A stretch of DNA of 64,000 nt from NCBI RefSeq assembly GCF_000426645.1, contig NZ_AUFT01000015.1, positions 124,001 through 188,000 on the forward strand, in the 5' to 3' direction. A program made the translations under genes and the position numbers. The stretch is from Nakamurella lactea DSM 19367 (GTDB lineage: Bacteria; Actinomycetota; Actinomycetes; Mycobacteriales; Nakamurellaceae). The first letter of the stretch is position 1; each line of letters opens with the position of its first letter. Under the pieces are notes generated by a model, which searched no databases, was not told the DNA's origin, and saw only the letters and a list, made by a program, of their open reading frames with translations. Shown piece by piece: positions 8,038-16,237 of the stretch.

Positions 8038-8796
8038 TCACTCCACCGCTGCGCGGAAAGGCTGTCGCCGCAAGGTGACCCGGTAGGCGTAGTGGCGGGG
8101 AACGAAATGGCTGATCGCCAGTTCCACTGCCACACCCGAGATGTCCTGGTACAAGCGCTCCACCAGCAGCAGTGGCTCGCGCGGCGACCCGCCGAGCACC
8201 CGACCCAGCTCCCGACCGGCCGATACCGCGGTGATCGTCTGCTCGGTGTGGGCGATCGGCACTTCCAACCGCCGGTCCAGCAGACCGAGGACAGTGTTCG
8301 GCGTCTTGCTGCCCGCCACGGCCAGCTCCTGGATGTCTGCCAGCAACGCGCCCACCGCCGGCGGCAGGTACACGCGGGTCTGGCAGATGACGTCCGCACC
8401 GTGGCGGCGTAGGAACCGCACGCTACTGACTGCAGCAGATCCCAGGCCGAGTCTGGCCGCTGGCCCCGGGTCGTCGTGCGTCCGAAGCGGCTCAAGGATC
8501 TCCAGTTCGGTGTCCTGAGACAGCGCCATCAGGTCATCGACGGAACCGAACTGCCGCAGGTACGGTGCATTCGGGTCGGCCGCGGCAAAGGTCCCCCGGC
8601 CTGGTACCCGGTAGATCACGCCCTCAGCCACCAGTTCCTGCATCGCCCGACGGACTGTCTGCCGGGACACCGCTTCGCGGCGCACCAGTTCGAGTTCGGT
8701 CGGCAGCGCGCTGCCGTCCGCCCACTCCCCGGCGCGCAGTCGTGCGCGGATCCCGTGGGCGAGCTGCCGGTACGCTGCCGGTCGTGACTTAGTCAC
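8038..8796 (-). CDS. GntR-family regulator, HutC/UTRA type
   Basis: The protein has 252 residues from the GTG at 8796. The N-terminal winged helix-turn-helix (about 5-70) includes LPTELELVRREAVSRQTVRRAM and a GRGTFAA wing. The rest (about 95-245) fits a UTRA ligand domain ending LYQDISGVAVELAISHFVP, a typical effector-pocket strand. GGGAGGAG lies about 11 bases before this GTG, whereas the longer ATG options at 8850 and 8853 have no such site. It is transcribed ahead of the Mct-like and dehydrogenase genes and diverges from the Meh-like gene across about 90 bases. It is therefore the likely local repressor, responding to an acid or CoA ester of the route. Confidence 0.88.
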   Translation of the reverse strand: MTKSRPAAYRQLAHGIRARLRAGEWADGSALPTELELVRREAVSRQTVRRAMQELVAEGVIYRVPGRGTFAAADPNAPYLRQFGSVDDLMALSQDTELEILEPLRTHDDPGPAARLGLGSAAVSSVRFLRRHGADVICQTRVYLPPAVGALLADIQELAVAGSKTPNTVLGLLDRRLEVPIAHTEQTITAVSAGRELGRVLGGSPREPLLLVERLYQDISGVAVELAISHFVPRHYAYRVTLRRQPFRAAVE

Positions 8797-8888
8797 CGAC
8801 TGTGTCTCCTCCCTGCCATCCAGGCGCACGGTCCCCCTGTCATCGTGCATCATGACCGGTGCACGTCCGCTATTCCTCGGAGTCGACC

Positions 8889-9725
8889 TTGAGCGAACAC
8901 TGCGCCCAGACCGATCATCTCGACTACCGCCGAGCGGCCGCTCTTGCCGGGCTGCTCGACCGGCCGGCGCCGGCTGTCGGGGATCCGCTGCCCCCCCTGT
9001 GGCACCTGATCTACTTCCTGCCGCTCGCCGCACAATCCGAGCTCGGCCCGGACGGCCACCCCCGTCAGGGCCTTCCGAGCCCGCCACGAGCTGGGATGCG
9101 GCGCTTGTTTGCCGGCGGGCGGATTACCTTCGCCGGCGCACTGATGGTGGGTGACGACGCCGAGGCACGCACAGACGTCATCCGCAGTGTCGACAAGGAC
9201 ACCCGCTCCGGCGGGCGGATCAGGTTCGTCACCAGCCGCACCGAGATCCGGGTTGACGACCGGGTGATCCTGACCGAGGAACGGGACATCGCCTACCTGG
9301 AACCGGCGACCCCGTCCACGCCCGCGCCCACGCCCACAGGACAGTCCGTCGGTACCGACACAGCGATCGAGCACCTGCGGGCCGAAGCGCTGCAGCACCG
9401 GTCGATCGCGGTGGATCCCACCCTACTTTTCCGGTTTTCGGCGCTGACCTACAACGCCCATCGCATCCACTACGACCTTAGCTACGCCCGCGAGGTCGAG
9501 GGCCACCGCGGGCTGGTGGTGCACGGTCCGCTACAGGCGCTGCTGATGGCCGAGCTGGCCGAGGCCGTTCGCGGGCCGATGACGGGGCACACCTTCGGCT
9601 ATCGGCTCGCATCGCCGCTGTATCTCGGAGAGGGCCTGACGGTCTTGGCCCGCTCGCCGGAGCAACTGTGCATCGCCGACGATAAGGGGCACATCACTGC
9701 TACGGCCGAGATCATCAGTATCTGA
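8889..9725 (+). CDS. Hot-dog fold dehydratase resembling mesaconyl-C4-CoA hydratase
   Basis: The protein has 278 residues and resembles Meh, which hydrates mesaconyl-C4-CoA to citramalyl-CoA, and the HTD2/FAS1-like dehydratases. The N-terminal half carries the characteristic GDPLPPLWHLIYFLP, AQSELGPDGHPR and GGRITF blocks. The C-terminal hot dog has FSALTYNAHRIHYDLSYA, with the Asn-His pair expected at the active site, and VVHGPLQALL. The TTG at 8889 follows CGGAG with good spacing, and the protein then begins as its relatives do; a GTG at 8859 would add ten residues. It diverges from the GntR gene and, with the Mct-like and lyase genes, completes a mesaconyl-to-citramalyl route. The substrate is inferred. 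Confidence 0.8.
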   Translation: MSEHCAQTDHLDYRRAAALAGLLDRPAPAVGDPLPPLWHLIYFLPLAAQSELGPDGHPRQGLPSPPRAGMRRLFAGGRITFAGALMVGDDAEARTDVIRSVDKDTRSGGRIRFVTSRTEIRVDDRVILTEERDIAYLEPATPSTPAPTPTGQSVGTDTAIEHLRAEALQHRSIAVDPTLLFRFSALTYNAHRIHYDLSYAREVEGHRGLVVHGPLQALLMAELAEAVRGPMTGHTFGYRLASPLYLGEGLTVLARSPEQLCIADDKGHITATAEIISI

Positions 9726-9726
9726 A

Positions 9727-9760
9727 ACATCTATAGGTCTTGATTCAAAGCTATAGATGT
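9727..9760. promoter_or_regulatory. Perfect AT-rich inverted repeat, candidate operator
   Basis: ACATCTATAG (9727-9736) is repeated as its exact reverse complement at 9751-9760, with a 14-base spacer. It begins two bases after the Meh-like stop codon and 67 bases before the crotonase start. The AT-rich arms and lack of a T tail argue against a terminator. Two half-sites 24 bases centre to centre suit a dimeric regulator. Confidence 0.55.
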
Positions 9761-9827
9761 ATGTACGCTCGCGTCAGGATGGTGCGGCGCACACAGGTGC
9801 GGCCACCCGATGGCACCGAGGAGCGGC

Positions 9828-10700
9828 ATGACCAAGCAGCAGATTCTGGTACAGCGCGACACCGACAACCATGTCGGCCGAATCACGTTGAACCGCCCGG
9901 ACAAGAAGAATTCCTACGACCTGACGATGCGGAACCAATTGGCGGATGCTCTGGATGAGCTGGCCGAGGACGACACAGTCAAGGCAGTGGTGCTGCGCGG
10001 TTCGAACGGAATCTTCTCCACGGGCGCCGATATGGGCAACGCCTACCGCTGGTACGCCAAGGGCGAAGAACTGGACCGGCCGTCCAAGTCACGCCCTAGT
10101 CAACGCACCCGGATCGCCGTGGACCGCAACACCTTCGACTTCTACCGGCGCCTAGGGTCGTATCCGAAGGTGACCGTCGCCGAGGTAACAGGATATGCCC
10201 TCGGTGGTGGGCTGGAGATGGCTCTGTATTGCGACATGTGTGTGATCGGCGAGGACACAAGGATCGGTATGCCGGCCACCCGCTTCCTCGGACCAGCCCT
10301 GGGATCGCTGCACCTGTTCTTTTACCGGCTCGGCCCGACGCTGACCAAGCGACTACTGCTGACCGGCGACATCGTGCAGGCGAGGGCACTCAGCCACTTG
10401 AACATCTTCACCGAAACCCTGCCGGACGAACAGGTTCCCGCCCGCGCCGCCTGGTTGGCCACAAAGGCGGCCAGGATGCCGGCGGACGGCATTGCCATTG
10501 CCAAGGAGGCGTTCCGACTGGTCGAGCAACTGCAGCACTACCAAGGTGAGGACGTGATCAGCCCGCTGATCCACGCGTTCGCGACGAACCTGCAGTTTTC
10601 CGCCGGAGAGTTCAACTTCGTCAAGACCCGGGCACTGCATGGCACCCGACAGGCCTTCGCCATGCGGGACGAGCATTTCGAGGTCCCCGAGCCGCAGTGA
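9828..10700 (+). CDS. Enoyl-CoA hydratase/isomerase family protein (crotonase)
   Basis: This 290-residue crotonase-fold protein binds an acyl-CoA. The CoA site and oxyanion hole are seen in NRPDKKNSYDL (near 22-32), STGADMG and GYALGGGLEMALYCD. The Glu equivalent to Glu144 of rat hydratase is present (GGGLEM). The position of the second catalytic Glu (Glu164) reads GMPATRFLG, with Ala instead, so it may not be a plain hydratase. An insert around YAKGEELDRPSKSRPS is longer than usual. The ATG at 9828 follows GAGGAG. It lies downstream of the Meh-like gene and of the inverted repeat at 9727-9760. Substrate unknown. Confidence 0.85.
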   Translation: MTKQQILVQRDTDNHVGRITLNRPDKKNSYDLTMRNQLADALDELAEDDTVKAVVLRGSNGIFSTGADMGNAYRWYAKGEELDRPSKSRPSQRTRIAVDRNTFDFYRRLGSYPKVTVAEVTGYALGGGLEMALYCDMCVIGEDTRIGMPATRFLGPALGSLHLFFYRLGPTLTKRLLLTGDIVQARALSHLNIFTETLPDEQVPARAAWLATKAARMPADGIAIAKEAFRLVEQLQHYQGEDVISPLIHAFATNLQFSAGEFNFVKTRALHGTRQAFAMRDEHFEVPEPQ

Positions 10701-10727
10701 CGTCTTTGCAGGTTCTGAAGGACGCGT

Positions 10728-10749
10728 ACCCGGGGCCGCGCCCGCGGGT
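10728..10749. terminator. Likely hairpin between convergent genes
   Basis: ACCCGGGGC (from 10728) pairs imperfectly with GCCCGCGGGT (to 10749) around a short loop. It lies at the junction of the crotonase and the minus-strand GntR gene, whose stop it touches. Confidence 0.45.
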
Positions 10750-11510
10750 CACTCGTGGTCGAGCAGGTCCACGACTGTGGATGCCCGCTGGCCGAGCATC
10801 ACCCTCCCCACCTTCTCCATGTGCAGCTTCCAGTGCTGCTCGGCAGCGCGTGTCTCGCCGTTCTCGATGCAGGCGACCAGCCGCTCCTGGGACCGTAGGC
10901 CCCGGCGCCGGACGGCCACCGGTTCGGCCGTGCCGTCGGACATACTTACCGCGGTGACGGCTCGTGCCACTATCTCGTCGAGCATCTGGGCGATAGTTGA
11001 GAGAGTCTCGTTGCCGGCGCAGGCGACCAGCCCGGTGTGGAAGCTAGCGTTCGCCTGTCCGTACAGAACCGGGTCCTCGATCACCAATCGCTGCGCCTCG
11101 ATCAGGTACCGCAGCCGTCCGACAATCCGCACGCGGTGTGGGAGCCCGGCGACCACCTTCACAGCGGCGGGTTCCAGAATCGCCCTAGCCGCGAACACGT
11201 CGTCCAACCGGATGTTCCTGGCCTGGAAGACCATTGCAGCCGCCCGCGCCAGGTGCTCCTGGTTCGGTCGATGGACCACCACCCCGCCGCTGGCGCCCCG
11301 CAGCACCGACACCAGGCCCTCCGCCTCCAGGATCCGCAACGCTTCCCGCAGCGATGGCCGGGATACACCGAACCGGTCGATTAATTCGAGTTCGCGACCA
11401 AGTAGGTCCCCGTCGCTGAATTGCCCGTCCAGAATCTGTGAACGGATCTGCGCCGCTACCTGACCGGGTTTGCCGCCCCTGCCGCCGTCTTGCGCCACTT
11501 GCTTCGCCAT
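10749..11510 (-). CDS. GntR-family regulator, FadR/FCD type
   Basis: The protein has 253 residues. The winged helix covers about 15-80 (DRFGVSRPSLREALRILE, then RGASGGVVV in the wing) and an all-helical FCD ligand domain about 95-235. ASFHTGLVACAGNETL and the C-terminal HWKLHM give the His positions that usually hold a metal. ATG 11510 is preceded by TAAGGA with almost no spacing, so the next in-frame GTG at 11498 is a reasonable alternative. It is the last gene of the minus-strand operon that starts at 18356 and probably controls it, responding to a carboxylic acid or acyl-CoA. Confidence 0.88.
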   Translation of the reverse strand: MAKQVAQDGGRGGKPGQVAAQIRSQILDGQFSDGDLLGRELELIDRFGVSRPSLREALRILEAEGLVSVLRGASGGVVVHRPNQEHLARAAAMVFQARNIRLDDVFAARAILEPAAVKVVAGLPHRVRIVGRLRYLIEAQRLVIEDPVLYGQANASFHTGLVACAGNETLSTIAQMLDEIVARAVTAVSMSDGTAEPVAVRRRGLRSQERLVACIENGETRAAEQHWKLHMEKVGRVMLGQRASTVVDLLDHE

Positions 11511-11577
11511 TCCTTACCGATCGTCCCGATGGGTCCGCATTGCCCGCCCGGCAGGCTACGCAGTCTAGTCGGCCGGT

Positions 11578-12705
11578 TCATAGTCCGATGGCGAAGGGAT
11601 AGGGCCAGTCGGCTCCCCGGGCGGCGGCGAGCGGGTCATCGCCGGCGAGTTCGCGGCGTAGTTCTGTCGGAGTCCCGCCGAGCACCCGGTCGACCAGTGC
11701 CCTGCGCAGGAACAGGTTCACCGGGCAGTCCCAGGTGAATCCGTAAGCGCCGTGTAATTCGACGGCCCGTCGGGTCACCGCGACGAAGGCCTCGACGGCT
11801 TGATTCCTGGCCATTGCGGCGAGCCGAAAGGCATTGTGGGCTTCTGTGCCCAGCTCTACGCCCGCCTGGTCGACCCGGTACGCCGCCCCGAGGGCGATCG
11901 CCCGGACCGGGCGGGCCTGCACGACAAGGTCGGCGATCTGGTGCTGCACCGCCTGGAACGCCGCGATGGGGCGGCCGAACTGCTGCCGCTCGGATACATA
12001 CGCCAGCACCTGGTCCAGGCAGGAGCGGCTGCCACCTATCGCGTCCGCGGTGGTCAGTGTGAGGGCCGCGGCCCGAATCAGAGCACCCACCCCCGGTCCC
12101 TGCGCCAGAATCCGCACGGCGCAGTCCTGCAGGCTGATCGCCCCGTGATCCCGCACCAGGTCCAGCCGGCCCAGAGACTGCGTCCGAACGCCGGCATCAG
12201 CCAGGTCGACCCACGCCAACAGGTGCGGACCGGCTACCAGGAGCGCGTCGGTCCCGGCAGCCAGCGCTACCGCGGGCAGTTCACCGGAGACCCGGCCGGT
12301 CCTGGTCGGTTGTATCGCGGTGTCAGGAACAGGGGCGACGGCAACCCGTGTCTGTCCAGCGATCAGGTTGCGCACCAGCTCCCGCGCAGGCTCCGTCGCA
12401 ACCGACACTGTTGCCAATGCCCAAGCAGCCAGCGCCTGATCGACCGGCCATGTCGGTGCAGCGAACCGCCCGAGGGTGACCGCGGTCAGGTATAGGTCAA
12501 CGAACGACCCGCCGGCGCCACCGCAACTCTCCGGCACCGCCAGCCCTACGATTCCCACCTGATTGGCCAGCCGGTCGATCGCCGCAGTCACGGTCCCCAG
12601 TGCATCGTCCCGGGTGAGCGCGCCGGGTAGGCCGGCTCTGGTGCAGGCCTGTTCGATCGTCCCGATCAGTTCAAGCTGGTCGGGCGACGGGCCGAAACCT
12701 GTCAT
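11578..12705 (-). CDS. Acyl-CoA dehydrogenase, probable non-catalytic subunit
   Basis: This acyl-CoA dehydrogenase-fold protein of 375 residues has a shortened, divergent middle domain. The C-terminal segment where the catalytic Glu or the FAD-binding EGT loop is expected reads LGGTPTELRREL, without Glu. FAD/dimer features such as YVSERQQFGRPIAAFQAVQH and VELHGAYGFTWD remain. Its start ATG (12703-12705) overlaps the stop of the next dehydrogenase by 4 bases. Adjacent pairs of this kind form alpha2beta2 dehydrogenases in mycobacterial steroid side-chain degradation; one subunit supplies the base and the other only binds FAD. This one is probably the supporting subunit. Confidence 0.82.
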   Translation of the reverse strand: MTGFGPSPDQLELIGTIEQACTRAGLPGALTRDDALGTVTAAIDRLANQVGIVGLAVPESCGGAGGSFVDLYLTAVTLGRFAAPTWPVDQALAAWALATVSVATEPARELVRNLIAGQTRVAVAPVPDTAIQPTRTGRVSGELPAVALAAGTDALLVAGPHLLAWVDLADAGVRTQSLGRLDLVRDHGAISLQDCAVRILAQGPGVGALIRAAALTLTTADAIGGSRSCLDQVLAYVSERQQFGRPIAAFQAVQHQIADLVVQARPVRAIALGAAYRVDQAGVELGTEAHNAFRLAAMARNQAVEAFVAVTRRAVELHGAYGFTWDCPVNLFLRRALVDRVLGGTPTELRRELAGDDPLAAARGADWPYPFAIGL

Positions 12706-13859
12706 TGGTCGGCTCTGCGCTGTTCAGGCATCCCCAGTCCGCGCCGGGCCAGGATGTCCCGCTGGATGTTCGAGGTGCCGCCTGCGATTGTCAGGCCCAA
12801 GGACCCGAGGATCTGCGTCACCCAACGGGCCTCAACCACTTCGGTGCGCGGCAGGTCGGCAGCGACCGACGGCAGCAGGTCCATGGCCAGTGCGGCCACC
12901 TTCTCCTGGAAAGCCGACTGGAACAGCTTGTCGGTCAGACGCAACACCGTGAGGTCCTGGGCGGTACCGAAAGCCTGTTCGATGGTCGCGAAACGCTTGA
13001 CCTCCACTAGTTCCCGCAGTTCCATCAGCCGCTGGGCCAGGGCCGGGTCGTGAGGGGCGCCGCGCGCGGCGTACGCCCGCAGTAGTGCACGGAACAGAGT
13101 GCCGAGCCGACCGGCGCCGCTGATCATCGTTCGCTCGTGCCGCAAAGTCGTGGTCGCGACGGTCCATCCGTTCCCGGGTTCTCCCACTACGTGGTCCAGT
13201 GGGGTGCGGGCATCGTCGAAGATGACCTCGTTGAAGGTGGCCGCGCCGGTGATCTGCCGAATGGGTTCGACCCGGACGCCCGGCTGGTCCATTGGTACCA
13301 GTATGTAGCTGAGCCCGTCGTGTCCGCGGTCTGCGGCATCGGTGCGCGCAAGCACGAAGACGTAGTCGGCGTCCGCGGCGTAAGACGTCCAGATCTTGCG
13401 TCCGTCGATCCGCCAGTACCGGTCGTCGGTAGCGGTGGCCCTGGTGGTCACACTCGCCAGGTCGCTGCCAACCCCTGGCTCGCTGTACCCCTGGCACCAA
13501 CGTATCTGTCCAACGATGGTGGGACCCGCGAAGGCTTTACACAGAGCGGGGTTGGCGTGCTCCAGCAGGGTCGGCACTACCATCCTGGCTCCGATAGAGT
13601 CCAGTTCACCCGGCGCCTGTACCGCGCGGAACTCGGCGTCGATGATCGCCTCGCTGATCACGTCGCTGTCCATCTCTGCCCCGCCGTAGGCTTTGGGCAC
13701 CCAGCGATACAGCAGCCCGGCGTCGATAGCGGTGCGCCGGAACGTTTCCGTCGATCCGGCGCGCTGCTCAACGGTGGACCAGTGGTCTGACAGAAACTCC
13801 TGGGCTCGCGCCCGCAGCTCCAAGTGGCTGTCGGTCAGATGCATAAAGGTTGCGGTCAT
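12702..13859 (-). CDS. Acyl-CoA dehydrogenase, probable catalytic subunit
   Basis: The protein has 385 residues from the ATG at 13859, one base after the upstream gene's stop, with GGAAG as ribosome site. The beta-domain motifs CQGYSEPGVGSD and IWTSYAADADY are clear. The usual C-terminal Glu is replaced (AGGTSNIQ), but LRHERTMISG carries a Glu at about 242, the position used as base by isovaleryl-CoA-dehydrogenase-like and heteromeric mycobacterial enzymes. Paired by a 4-base overlap with the next dehydrogenase-like gene, it likely forms a heteromeric enzyme acting on a bulky or branched acyl-CoA made by the upstream ligase. The substrate is inferred. Confidence 0.85.
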   Translation of the reverse strand: MTATFMHLTDSHLELRARAQEFLSDHWSTVEQRAGSTETFRRTAIDAGLLYRWVPKAYGGAEMDSDVISEAIIDAEFRAVQAPGELDSIGARMVVPTLLEHANPALCKAFAGPTIVGQIRWCQGYSEPGVGSDLASVTTRATATDDRYWRIDGRKIWTSYAADADYVFVLARTDAADRGHDGLSYILVPMDQPGVRVEPIRQITGAATFNEVIFDDARTPLDHVVGEPGNGWTVATTTLRHERTMISGAGRLGTLFRALLRAYAARGAPHDPALAQRLMELRELVEVKRFATIEQAFGTAQDLTVLRLTDKLFQSAFQEKVAALAMDLLPSVAADLPRTEVVEARWVTQILGSLGLTIAGGTSNIQRDILARRGLGMPEQRRADQ

Positions 13860-13860
13860 G

Positions 13861-14709
13861 TCAGCTTCCAGTGAACTGTGGTTGCCGTTTCTCACCGAAG
13901 GCCGCGATCCCTTCCTTGAAATCCCGGGAGCGGATGGTGAGCTCCACCGAGCGCGCTTCCCGGTCCATCGCGGCTGCCAACTGAGCCGAGGCGGCCGATC
14001 GCATCAGTTGCTTCGTCTCGCCGATGGCGACGGTCGGGCCGGCGGCCAGCTCATCGGCCCGCTGTCTGGCGACCTGGACAGCGTCGTCACCGGGGACCAC
14101 CTCGGTCACTAGACCCCACCTGGCCGCGGTGGCTGCGTCGACGATGCCGCCGCGCATCAGCATGTCGGTGGCGCGGGCCAGGCCGATCCGCAGCGGCAGC
14201 AGCAAGCTGCCGCCGGAGTCTACTGCGAACCCGCGCTGCGAGAATGGTTCCGAGAGTCTGGCGGAGCCGGCGGCGAAGATGAAGTCGCTGGCCAGCGCCA
14301 CATGGAGGCCTAGACCCATGGCACGGCCGTTCACCGCGGCTACCACCGGCAGAGGGCAGTCCCACAAAGACTGCACAAGTCGCGCCGCGCCGCGCCGCAG
14401 GCTCCGTTGCAGGTGTCCGATCCGCGGCGAGCTTTGCGCCCCGGCAGCTTCCAGGTCACCGCCGGTGCAGAAGTGGCGTCCTTCGCCGGACAGCAATACT
14501 GCCCTTACCGACGGGACCTCAGCGGTTCCCAGGTGATCGATAAGGGTGGCCAGTCGGGCACAGTCGACCGAGCGCAGCGCGTTGCCGCGGTGCGGGCGGT
14601 TCAGCTCGATGTGAAGCGTGCTCCCCTGCAGGTTCAACCGCAGGTCGGGTGAGGATCCCCCTGGCAAGATCTGTTCCATCTCCTGGATGGTGTCTGGTAC
14701 CTCAGGCAT
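13861..14709 (-). CDS. Enoyl-CoA hydratase/isomerase (PaaG-like crotonase)
   Basis: This 282-residue crotonase has HIELNRPHRGNALR and CTGGDLEAAG for CoA binding and the oxyanion hole. The active-site stretch FSQRGFAVDSGGSLLLP carries Asp where hydratases have Glu, as in PaaG and enoyl-CoA isomerases. The other catalytic Glu (Glu144) is replaced by His in GLGLHVAL. This points to double-bond isomerisation or a PaaG-like rearrangement rather than simple hydration. The ATG 14709 overlaps the ligase stop by 8 bases. It lies within the operon between ligase and dehydrogenase subunits. Confidence 0.86.
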   Translation of the reverse strand: MPEVPDTIQEMEQILPGGSSPDLRLNLQGSTLHIELNRPHRGNALRSVDCARLATLIDHLGTAEVPSVRAVLLSGEGRHFCTGGDLEAAGAQSSPRIGHLQRSLRRGAARLVQSLWDCPLPVVAAVNGRAMGLGLHVALASDFIFAAGSARLSEPFSQRGFAVDSGGSLLLPLRIGLARATDMLMRGGIVDAATAARWGLVTEVVPGDDAVQVARQRADELAAGPTVAIGETKQLMRSAASAQLAAAMDREARSVELTIRSRDFKEGIAAFGEKRQPQFTGS

Positions 14710-16237
14710 CGCGGATCTCCGTTCGGGTTGCGGCCACCTTGGCAGCCAGTTCCTGGGCCAGAGTGGATTCCGAGAGTTTCATCATCTCGTTGCGGGGGAG
14801 GGTGCTCCGAACGTCGATCAGGACTGGGATCTCGTACTTCTTCAGCCGCTGCCGACACCAGTCCAGCAGTTCGCCCGCGGTGACTGTGGATTCCGGTTTC
14901 ACTTCGACGGCCGCCGCCGGCACCTGACCAAGCCGCTCGTCGCCCAGCCCGAGGCAGACGGCATGGGCCACTGCGTCATGGGCGTTGAGCACGGCGGCCA
15001 CATCGCCGCGGGAGACCTTGAAGCCCCCTCGCATCAGCACATCGTCGGTGCGGCCCTGGATCCACAGGAAGCCGTCTGCGTCGAGACGTCCGAGATCGTT
15101 GGTGGACACCCACTGCGGGGGCTCGTCGGCGGTCAGGACCGCGACCCGGACTGTCCCGACGTGGTCGGGGGGCAGTACCTGTCCGGTGACCGGGTCGACG
15201 ATCTCCACCGCCTTCCCCGGGATCGGCCGTCCCACCGACCCGAGTTTGCTGCGCCCGAAGGTGTCCCAGTCCTCCATGGTGTGCCTGGCGACCGGGCCGA
15301 GGAATTCGGAGGCCCCGTAGGACTGCAACACCGGGAGGTGGTAGATGCGTTCGAACTCCTGCGCCGTTGCCATCGACATAGGCGCCGAGCCGGTGTAGAA
15401 GCACCGGACTCCCTCGAATGTCTTCGGATCGATGCCGGCATCGATCACCATGCGGGCCACGGCGGGCGGCGCGCCGGCGATGCGCGGCCGGTACCGCCGG
15501 ACCAGTCCGGCCCACTCCCGGACGTCGAAGCGATCCATGATCGCCAGTGGGCGGCCTCGCCAGACCGAATTGACGATGGCCATGGCGCCGCCAATGCTGG
15601 CGAACGGCAGGGTGTTGATGGTGGCGCCCTTGGCCTGTCGCGGGTCACCGGCCAGGGTGCCCCTGTCCGGCTTGGCGATCTTGGTGCGCGGCACGGGGAT
15701 CCGCTTGGGTCGACCGGTGGTGCCGCTGGTGGTGATCGAGTAGGCGACCGTGTCGTCGTGGGCGAACACATCCCTGTCGTGGACGGGGGTCGCGGCCCTG
15801 ACTGTGCCGGCAGGCCGATTCAGTCCTTGCAGGCTGACCAGATGAGTGCCTGCAGCGTCCAGTGCCTCCGATACGGCAGGCTCCACCGAATCGACGTCCA
15901 TCACCACTGCGCGCAGCCGCAGCCCGCGCAGTTCGTCCGCCAGCGCCGTCGCACCCTGCAGATAGTTGATCAGGGCGACCGGACGGCCGGTGCGGAGCAA
16001 CGCGAGGAAGGCGGCAACGCTGTCTGGCCGGGTGCGGATCACTAAGCCGACGGTGCCGCTGCCGGCTCCGACAAGGGCAAGGGTGTCCAACACCCGTTGT
16101 CCGGCGTCACCTATTTCGTCCCAGGTAATCTGCGTCCCCCCGGCATCCAGTGCCGCAACGTCGCCGTAGGCGACGAACAGCGCTTCCAGGCGCTGCGCAA
16201 AGGCACTCTGCCGATCCTGTTTCACCTTTTCGGTCAC
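14702..16237 (-). CDS. AMP-forming acyl-CoA ligase
   Basis: This ANL-superfamily enzyme of 511 residues activates a carboxylic acid to its CoA thioester with ATP. Core motifs are intact: TTSGTTGRPK (169-178) for phosphate binding, YGASEFLG (A5), STNDLGRLDADGF and GRTDDVLMRGGFKV (A7-A8), and the C-terminal Lys region in PRNEMMKL (about 482-489). The GTG start (16235-16237) overlaps the dehydratase stop in a GTGA arrangement. It probably makes the entry step of the operon, supplying the dehydratase, crotonase and two-subunit dehydrogenase around it. The acid is unknown. Confidence 0.9.
   Translation of the reverse strand: MTEKVKQDRQSAFAQRLEALFVAYGDVAALDAGGTQITWDEIGDAGQRVLDTLALVGAGSGTVGLVIRTRPDSVAAFLALLRTGRPVALINYLQGATALADELRGLRLRAVVMDVDSVEPAVSEALDAAGTHLVSLQGLNRPAGTVRAATPVHDRDVFAHDDTVAYSITTSGTTGRPKRIPVPRTKIAKPDRGTLAGDPRQAKGATINTLPFASIGGAMAIVNSVWRGRPLAIMDRFDVREWAGLVRRYRPRIAGAPPAVARMVIDAGIDPKTFEGVRCFYTGSAPMSMATAQEFERIYHLPVLQSYGASEFLGPVARHTMEDWDTFGRSKLGSVGRPIPGKAVEIVDPVTGQVLPPDHVGTVRVAVLTADEPPQWVSTNDLGRLDADGFLWIQGRTDDVLMRGGFKVSRGDVAAVLNAHDAVAHAVCLGLGDERLGQVPAAAVEVKPESTVTAGELLDWCRQRLKKYEIPVLIDVRSTLPRNEMMKLSESTLAQELAAKVAATRTEIRDA

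Noticed and set aside
14618-16045. 475-codon plus-strand open frame over the acyl-CoA ligase
   Set aside because: Antisense of an intact ANL enzyme with all motifs; no independent start signal.
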